From Paraburkholderia eburnea (GTDB taxonomy: Bacteria > Pseudomonadota > Gammaproteobacteria > Burkholderiales > Burkholderiaceae), in contig NZ_PQGA01000002.1 in assembly GCF_002917095.1 (NCBI RefSeq), forward strand, positions 496,001 through 560,000: DNA of 64,000 nt, read 5' to 3'. How positions within the stretch are numbered: the first letter of the stretch is position 1; every line of letters starts with the position of its first letter. Positions 59,292-64,000 of this stretch are shown here, piece by piece. The position numbers were made by a program, and so were the translations under genes. Below the pieces are notes generated by a model. It was not told the DNA's origin. It saw only the letters and a list, made by a program, of their open reading frames with translations, and did not search any database.

Positions 59292-62200
59292 CCCCGGCCG
59301 ACGACATGATCGCCGATGTACTGGAGCCGCTGCGCTTTCCGCTCTACGGCAGCCGCTTGATCGAAGCGAGCGCGGGCACCGGCAAGACCTTTACGATTGC
59401 GATGCTGTATGTGCGGCTCGTGTTGGGCCATCACGGCGCGACTGAACCGCACGACCCATATGACGAAGATGGCGAGGAAGCCGCAGTTGGGCAAGGCGGC
59501 ATGCGCCCGCTTACGCCGCCTGAAATTCTCGTCGTGACCTTCACGGACGCCGCGACGAAAGAGCTCCGCGAGCGTATTCGCGCGCGCCTGATCGAAGCCG
59601 CGGAGTATTTCCGCGCGCTGCCCGATGAAGTGCCGTTTCGCGCGCCCGGTACCGATCTTCTGCATGATCTGCGCGAAGCGTATGTGCCGGAGCAATGGCC
59701 TGGCTGCGCGCGCCGCCTGCAACTGGCCGCCGAGTGGATGGACGAGGCGGCGGTGTCGACCATCCACGGCTGGTGCAACCGAATGCTCAGCGAGCATGCG
59801 TTCGATAGCGACAGCCTCTTTTCGCAGACACTGGAAACGGATCAGACCGAACTGCGTGCCGAAGTCGTACGCGACTATTGGCGTACCTTCATGGCGCCGC
59901 TCGACGCGCACGGTGCGGGGGAAGTGCGTGCATGGTTCGCGAGCCCCGATGCGTTGCATGGCGCGATTCGCGGCCTGCTCGCACACGCCGAAAAACTGCC
60001 CGATGCCGTCGCGCCGGCTGCTGCGCTGCTCGAAGCGCGCGCGCAGGCGCATGAGGAACTCGAAGCGCTGAAATCACCATGGCGCGCGGGCATCGACGAA
60101 GCAGAAGGGTTGATCGCCGCGGCGCGCGAAAAAAAGCTGTTCGACGCCAAAAAGCTGAATACGCGCAATTGCGAAAACTGGTTCACGAAGCTGCGCGAAT
60201 GGGCCAATGATCCGGAAAGCGCCCATCCAGGTTTCAAGGACGATGCCGCCGTGTGGACGCGTCTCACGCCGGACGGTCTCGCGGAAATCTGGAAGGAAGG
60301 CAAACCGCCTTCGCACGCGTGCTTCACGGCGATGGAAACCTTGCTGGAGGCGCTGGGCGCGAGACCCGAGGCGAAGCTGCCGATCCTCTGTCACGCGGCG
60401 CGCTGGGTCGCGCGGCGTTTCGAGGAGGAAGAAGCGCGCCGCTCGCAGATGGGTTTCGACGATCTGCTCACTCGCCTGCTGGCCGCGCTGAAAAAACCGA
60501 ACGGCGCGCGGCTTGCCGAAATCATTCGCAAGCAGTATCCCGTGGCGCTGATCGATGAGTTCCAGGACACGGACCCGGTTCAGTATCAGATCTTCGATGC
60601 GGTCTATGCGATCGAGTCGAACAACATCGATACGGCAATCGTCTTGATCGGCGATCCGAAGCAGGCCATCTACGCGTTTCGTGGCGCGGATATCTATACG
60701 TATCTGCGCGCGCGGCGTGCCTGCGCGGGGCGGCTCTATACGCTCAAGAAGAATTTCCGCTCGACGCGCGCGATGGTCGATGCGGTCAACCGTTGTTTCG
60801 ACGCAGCGGAAACGCGTCCTGAGGGCAGCGGTGCATTCCTGTTTCGCGGCGCGCACGGCGAGGCAAATGCGTTGCCGTTCGTCGCCGCCGACGCGCAGGG
60901 TCGTCCCGACGAACTCGTGGCCAATGGCGAGACGCTTTCGGCGCTCAACGTCTGGTGGCTTCCGGGCACGGACGACGGCAAGCCGTTGAGCAAGACCGCG
61001 TATTTTTCGAGTATGGCAGCAAGTTGCGCCACGGAAATGGTGCGCCTGCTCAATCTGGGCCAGATGGGCGCGGCGGGTTTCGAAGGCGAACACGGCCTGA
61101 AGCCGCTGCGGCCCGCGCATATGGCTGTGCTGGTGAACAACCGTGACGAAGCGCGCGCGATTCGCGAGGCGCTGGCGGTGCGTGGGGTGCGTAGCGTTTA
61201 TCTATCGGATCGCGATTCGGTGTATCGCACGCCTCAGGCGGAAGAATTGCGCTACTGGCTGGGCGCTTGCGCCGAACCGGATGATGGCCGGCTCGTGCGC
61301 AGCGCGCTCGCCACGGCATCGCTGGGATTGAGCTGGAGCGAACTGGACGCGCTGGGCCATGACGAAATTGTCTGGGAAGCGCGCGTGCTGCAATTCCGCG
61401 GCTATCGCGAAGTGTGGCGCAAGAAGGGCGTGCTGCCGATGTTGCGGCGCCTGCTCAACGACTTTCATGTGCCACAGCGCTTGCTTGGCGAGAGCGTGGC
61501 GTCCGGCCTGAACGGCGAGCGCGCGCTCACGAATCTGCTGCATCTGGCCGAATTGCTGCAACAGGCGAGCACGCAGCTCGACGGCGAGCACGCGCTCATC
61601 CGTTATCTCGACGAGCAGCGCGAGGACGAAAGCGCGGGCGGTGGCGGTGATGCGCGCCAGTTGCGGCTGGAAAGCGATGCCGGGCTGGTGCAGGTGGTGA
61701 CGATCCACAAGTCGAAGGGGCTGGAGTATCCGCTGGTTTTCCTGCCGTTCGCGTGCGCGCATCGCGCGGTGAAAGCCGACGACGTGCCGTTCAAATGGCA
61801 TGATCAGGATGGCGAATTAAAAATTACGCTGGAACCGGAACCCGCCGTGCTGACTCAAGCAGACCGCGAACGGCTTGGCGAGGATTTGCGCAAGCTGTAT
61901 GTGGCGCTCACGCGTGCGTGCTATGCGACCTGGATCGGCTATGCGCCGGTGCAGAACGTGGAGGGGAGTGCTTTCGGCTATCTGGTGAATGGGGGAGAAG
62001 CGTTGCCTGCGCAGCAGAGCGATACGCTGCTCGAAGCGTTGCGCGGGCCGTGCAACGATATCGCCATCGCACCGGCGCCGGCGCCCGGCAACGAAGTCTT
62101 CGCCATGCAGGGGCCGGGCGCGGTACGCGGACGGGCGCGCACGTTCCCACGCCGCGCGCGCACGCCGTGGTGGATCGCGAGCTATTCGAGCCTCAAGACG

Positions 62201-63151
62201 GTCGGGGGGGCGCACGGCGCGTTCGCTGCGAAGCTGGAAGACGAAGAACGCGCCGCGCCCGACACGCGTGGCGAGGACGTATTTCTCGAACTGCTGGGCG
62301 CGCGCGCGCCCGATGATGGCGATGCGGCGTTCGATGCCGCACAAGCCTCGCAAGGCCATCTGCTAGCGCCCGCCGGTGCGCCGATGCACGGCTTCGAGCG
62401 GGGTGCCGATGCAGGCAGCTTTCTGCACGAACTGATGGAGTGGGTGGCAAACGAGGGCTTCGCAGAGATCGCCGACGAAGCCGCGCATGGGCGTTTGCGC
62501 GATATGATCGCGCGGCGCTGCAGCGTGCGTGGCTGGGACCGGTGGATCGAGGCGCTCACGCAATGGATGCTGTCTTTCATCAGCGCGCCGCTGCATTTGC
62601 CTGATTTCGAGGGCGAGCCGGTGTCGCCGCTTTCGCTCGCGTCGCTCGACAAATCGGCGTATATGGCGGAAATGGAATTCTGGGTGGCCGCGCACAAGGT
62701 GGATACGCTCGAACTCGATGCGCTCGTCACGTCGCTGACACTCGACGGCGCCGAGCGGCCGCTACTGGATGCGACGCGCCTGAACGGCATGCTCAAGGGC
62801 TTTATCGATCTTGTTTTCGAGCATGAAGGCCGTTACTACGTGGCCGACTACAAATCGAACTGGCTCGGTCCCGACGACGCGTCCTATACCGTGGAGAAAA
62901 TGCGCTCGCAGATCCTGCATTCACGCTACGAGCTTCAATATGCGCTTTATCTGTTCGCGCTGCACCGCTTGCTCAAGTCACGCCTGCCCAATTACGACTA
63001 CGACCGGCATATCGGCGGCGCGGTCTATATGTTCCTGCGCGGGGGGAATTCGCCGAGCCAGGGACTGCATTGCGAGCGGCCGCCGCGTGAACTGATCGAA
63101 GGACTCGACGCGCTGTTTGCCAATCACGAAACGCTGGAGGGCGCGGTATGA
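59288..63151 (+). CDS. recB: RecB: exodeoxyribonuclease V beta subunit
   Basis: A 1287-residue helicase-nuclease. Walker A is EASAGTGKTF with Lys33; helicase motifs II LIDEFQDTDPVQ, III VLIGDPKQAIYAFRGAD and the motif V/VI region VVTIHKSKGLEYPLVFLP are visible. The C-terminal nuclease domain shows GMLKGFIDLVFEHEGRYYVADYKSNWLG with the Asp-Asp-Lys set. A G7 run (62205-62211) lies in frame near residue 973. GGAGA precedes the ATG, which overlaps the recC stop by four bases; recD starts inside its own stop. Confidence 0.95.
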   Translation: MTPADDMIADVLEPLRFPLYGSRLIEASAGTGKTFTIAMLYVRLVLGHHGATEPHDPYDEDGEEAAVGQGGMRPLTPPEILVVTFTDAATKELRERIRARLIEAAEYFRALPDEVPFRAPGTDLLHDLREAYVPEQWPGCARRLQLAAEWMDEAAVSTIHGWCNRMLSEHAFDSDSLFSQTLETDQTELRAEVVRDYWRTFMAPLDAHGAGEVRAWFASPDALHGAIRGLLAHAEKLPDAVAPAAALLEARAQAHEELEALKSPWRAGIDEAEGLIAAAREKKLFDAKKLNTRNCENWFTKLREWANDPESAHPGFKDDAAVWTRLTPDGLAEIWKEGKPPSHACFTAMETLLEALGARPEAKLPILCHAARWVARRFEEEEARRSQMGFDDLLTRLLAALKKPNGARLAEIIRKQYPVALIDEFQDTDPVQYQIFDAVYAIESNNIDTAIVLIGDPKQAIYAFRGADIYTYLRARRACAGRLYTLKKNFRSTRAMVDAVNRCFDAAETRPEGSGAFLFRGAHGEANALPFVAADAQGRPDELVANGETLSALNVWWLPGTDDGKPLSKTAYFSSMAASCATEMVRLLNLGQMGAAGFEGEHGLKPLRPAHMAVLVNNRDEARAIREALAVRGVRSVYLSDRDSVYRTPQAEELRYWLGACAEPDDGRLVRSALATASLGLSWSELDALGHDEIVWEARVLQFRGYREVWRKKGVLPMLRRLLNDFHVPQRLLGESVASGLNGERALTNLLHLAELLQQASTQLDGEHALIRYLDEQREDESAGGGGDARQLRLESDAGLVQVVTIHKSKGLEYPLVFLPFACAHRAVKADDVPFKWHDQDGELKITLEPEPAVLTQADRERLGEDLRKLYVALTRACYATWIGYAPVQNVEGSAFGYLVNGGEALPAQQSDTLLEALRGPCNDIAIAPAPAPGNEVFAMQGPGAVRGRARTFPRRARTPWWIASYSSLKTVGGAHGAFAAKLEDEERAAPDTRGEDVFLELLGARAPDDGDAAFDAAQASQGHLLAPAGAPMHGFERGADAGSFLHELMEWVANEGFAEIADEAAHGRLRDMIARRCSVRGWDRWIEALTQWMLSFISAPLHLPDFEGEPVSPLSLASLDKSAYMAEMEFWVAAHKVDTLELDALVTSLTLDGAERPLLDATRLNGMLKGFIDLVFEHEGRYYVADYKSNWLGPDDASYTVEKMRSQILHSRYELQYALYLFALHRLLKSRLPNYDYDRHIGGAVYMFLRGGNSPSQGLHCERPPRELIEGLDALFANHETLEGAV

Positions 63152-64000
63152 CGAAGCGACGCACGACTGCGGCCACAGGGTCGAAAGATGGCATCGGCGT
63201 GACGGGCGATCTGTTTGCGCAATTCGACGAGCAGGCGGAAGTCGATGCGCCTGCAGTGGCGCACGCGAGCGAACCGCAAAAATCCGTTGTGCGCGCAACG
63301 GCGCAGGATTCGGCTGTTCAGATGCTTGCGACCTTGGACCGCTGGGTCGAGCGCGGCTGGCTGCGCGCGCTCGATGGCGCATTTGCGCGTTTCCTTCTGG
63401 AAGAGGCGCCCCACGCGCCGCCGTTGCTGCTACTCGCCGCCGCGCTTGCTAGTCATCAACTCGGGCGCGGCCATGTGTGCCTCGATTTGCAGGCCACGCT
63501 TGAAGACCCGGCGTTCGCTTTGTCCTTGCCGCCTGATGGTCCGCAGGTGCTGACCGACGAACCGCCTCAGCCGCCCGCCGAAGTGCTGGCGGGCGTGACG
63601 GTGGAGGATTGGCTCGCGGCGCTCGATGTAGCCGATCTGGTGGGTGAGGGCGAAGGTAATACGCCGCTCGTGCTGGCGGGAACGCGCTGCTACCTGCGCC
63701 GCTACTGGCAATACGAACAGGATGTGCGTGCCGGTATCGAGGCGCGGCTCGCACAGCGCGCGCGCATCGAAACCGAGTTGCCTGCCGAAGCCGCGCGCGC
63801 TGCGCTCGACGCGTTGTTCGCTCCGCGCGCGGCGGCGCAGTCCGCAAGACGCGCCGACTGGCAGAAGCTGGCCTGCGCGCTCGCGGCGCGCAGCGCCTTC
63901 AGCATCATCACGGGCGGACCCGGCACGGGGAAGACCACCACGGTCGTGAGGTTGTTGGCACTCCTGCAGACTTTAGCTCTTGGTGACAGGATGTCGGGCC
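63148..64000 (+). CDS. recD: RecD: exodeoxyribonuclease V alpha subunit (cut by window end)
   Basis: The first 284 codons of recD, open to the window edge. The ATG at 63148 overlaps the recB stop (ATGA). The N-terminal domain (LATLDRWVERGWLRALDGAF) precedes the superfamily 1B helicase whose Walker A GGPGTGKTTTVVRLLALL with Lys262 is complete at 256-263. The first 45 residues are a polar extension. Completes the recC-recB-recD operon; unlike E. coli, no pitrilysin gene is between recC and recB. Confidence 0.93.
   Translation, partial: MTKRRTTAATGSKDGIGVTGDLFAQFDEQAEVDAPAVAHASEPQKSVVRATAQDSAVQMLATLDRWVERGWLRALDGAFARFLLEEAPHAPPLLLLAAALASHQLGRGHVCLDLQATLEDPAFALSLPPDGPQVLTDEPPQPPAEVLAGVTVEDWLAALDVADLVGEGEGNTPLVLAGTRCYLRRYWQYEQDVRAGIEARLAQRARIETELPAEAARAALDALFAPRAAAQSARRADWQKLACALAARSAFSIITGGPGTGKTTTVVRLLALLQTLALGDRMSG

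Noticed and set aside
62205-62211. G7 run in recB as a phase-variation site
   Set aside because: Seven G in a DNA-repair housekeeping gene is within chance for GC-rich DNA, and switching off RecB would make little sense.

Overview
The window is a contiguous stretch of a high-GC betaproteobacterial chromosome, most likely Burkholderia sensu lato (Paraburkholderia, Caballeronia or a close relative). This rests on gene content: a complete cepacian-type exopolysaccharide locus (bce genes), a livJ-HMGF operon, a TrpXYZ-like ABC transporter and a recC-recB-recD operon. Coding density is high. The exceptions are a few AT-rich divergent intergenic regions at 5.0-6.1, 13.9-14.6, 17.6-18.1, 34.3-34.7 and 42.1-42.9 kb. 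I see no rRNA, tRNA, CRISPR array, insertion sequence or prophage.

Layout, 0-16 kb. A PLP aminotransferase (-) and a hot-dog thioesterase (+) are followed by a three-gene ABC importer on the minus strand (substrate-binding protein, permease, ATPase). A 1 kb AT-rich spacer with 12-16 bp palindromes separates it from the branched-chain amino acid system livJ / livHMGF on the plus strand; a strong hairpin lies between livJ and livH. Then come a LuxR-type regulator, a DUF4337 membrane protein, a secreted hypothetical protein, a DUF2501 secreted protein, and a protein that joins an IS5-type (DUF4096) DNA-binding head to an unrelated tail.

Layout, 16-44 kb. This is the cepacian locus, with the two blocks known as bce-I and bce-II lying side by side. 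bceA (-) is divergent from bceB-C-D-E-F-G-H-I-J-K (+). Next is the minus operon bceO-N-M, divergent from bceP-Q-R (+), then bceS (-) and bceT (+). Together they make GDP-mannose (BceA), GDP-D-rhamnose (BceN, BceM), UDP-glucose (BceT) and UDP-glucuronate (BceC). They prime the undecaprenyl carrier (BceB), add sugars (BceG, H, J, K and the two-domain BceR), O-acylate (BceO, BceS), flip (BceQ), polymerise (BceI) and export (BceE, BceF, with phosphatase BceD). One priming transferase plus six other glycosyltransferase domains equals the seven sugars of the cepacian repeat. An identical 15-bp near-palindrome occurs in both the bceA/bceB and bceO/bceP divergent promoter regions. A 47-residue membrane microprotein gene with a good ribosome site lies between bceS and bceT.

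Layout, 44-64 kb. This part is mixed housekeeping and accessory genes: a BMP-type purine/nucleoside binding protein with a purine-deaminase-like gene, a tandem pair of acid peptidases (S53 sedolisin-like and S10 carboxypeptidase-like), a nucleoside deoxyribosyltransferase, an MFS transporter, an orphan amino-acid binding protein, a ferredoxin-reductase-like flavoprotein, an autotransporter O-heptosyltransferase (TibC type) with no autotransporter in view, and recC-recB-recD, with recD cut by the window end. The best leads for something undescribed are the domesticated-transposase-like protein beside bceA, the shared 15-bp bce element, the 47-residue membrane microprotein, the calcium-loop beta-propeller BceP and the orphan heptosyltransferase.
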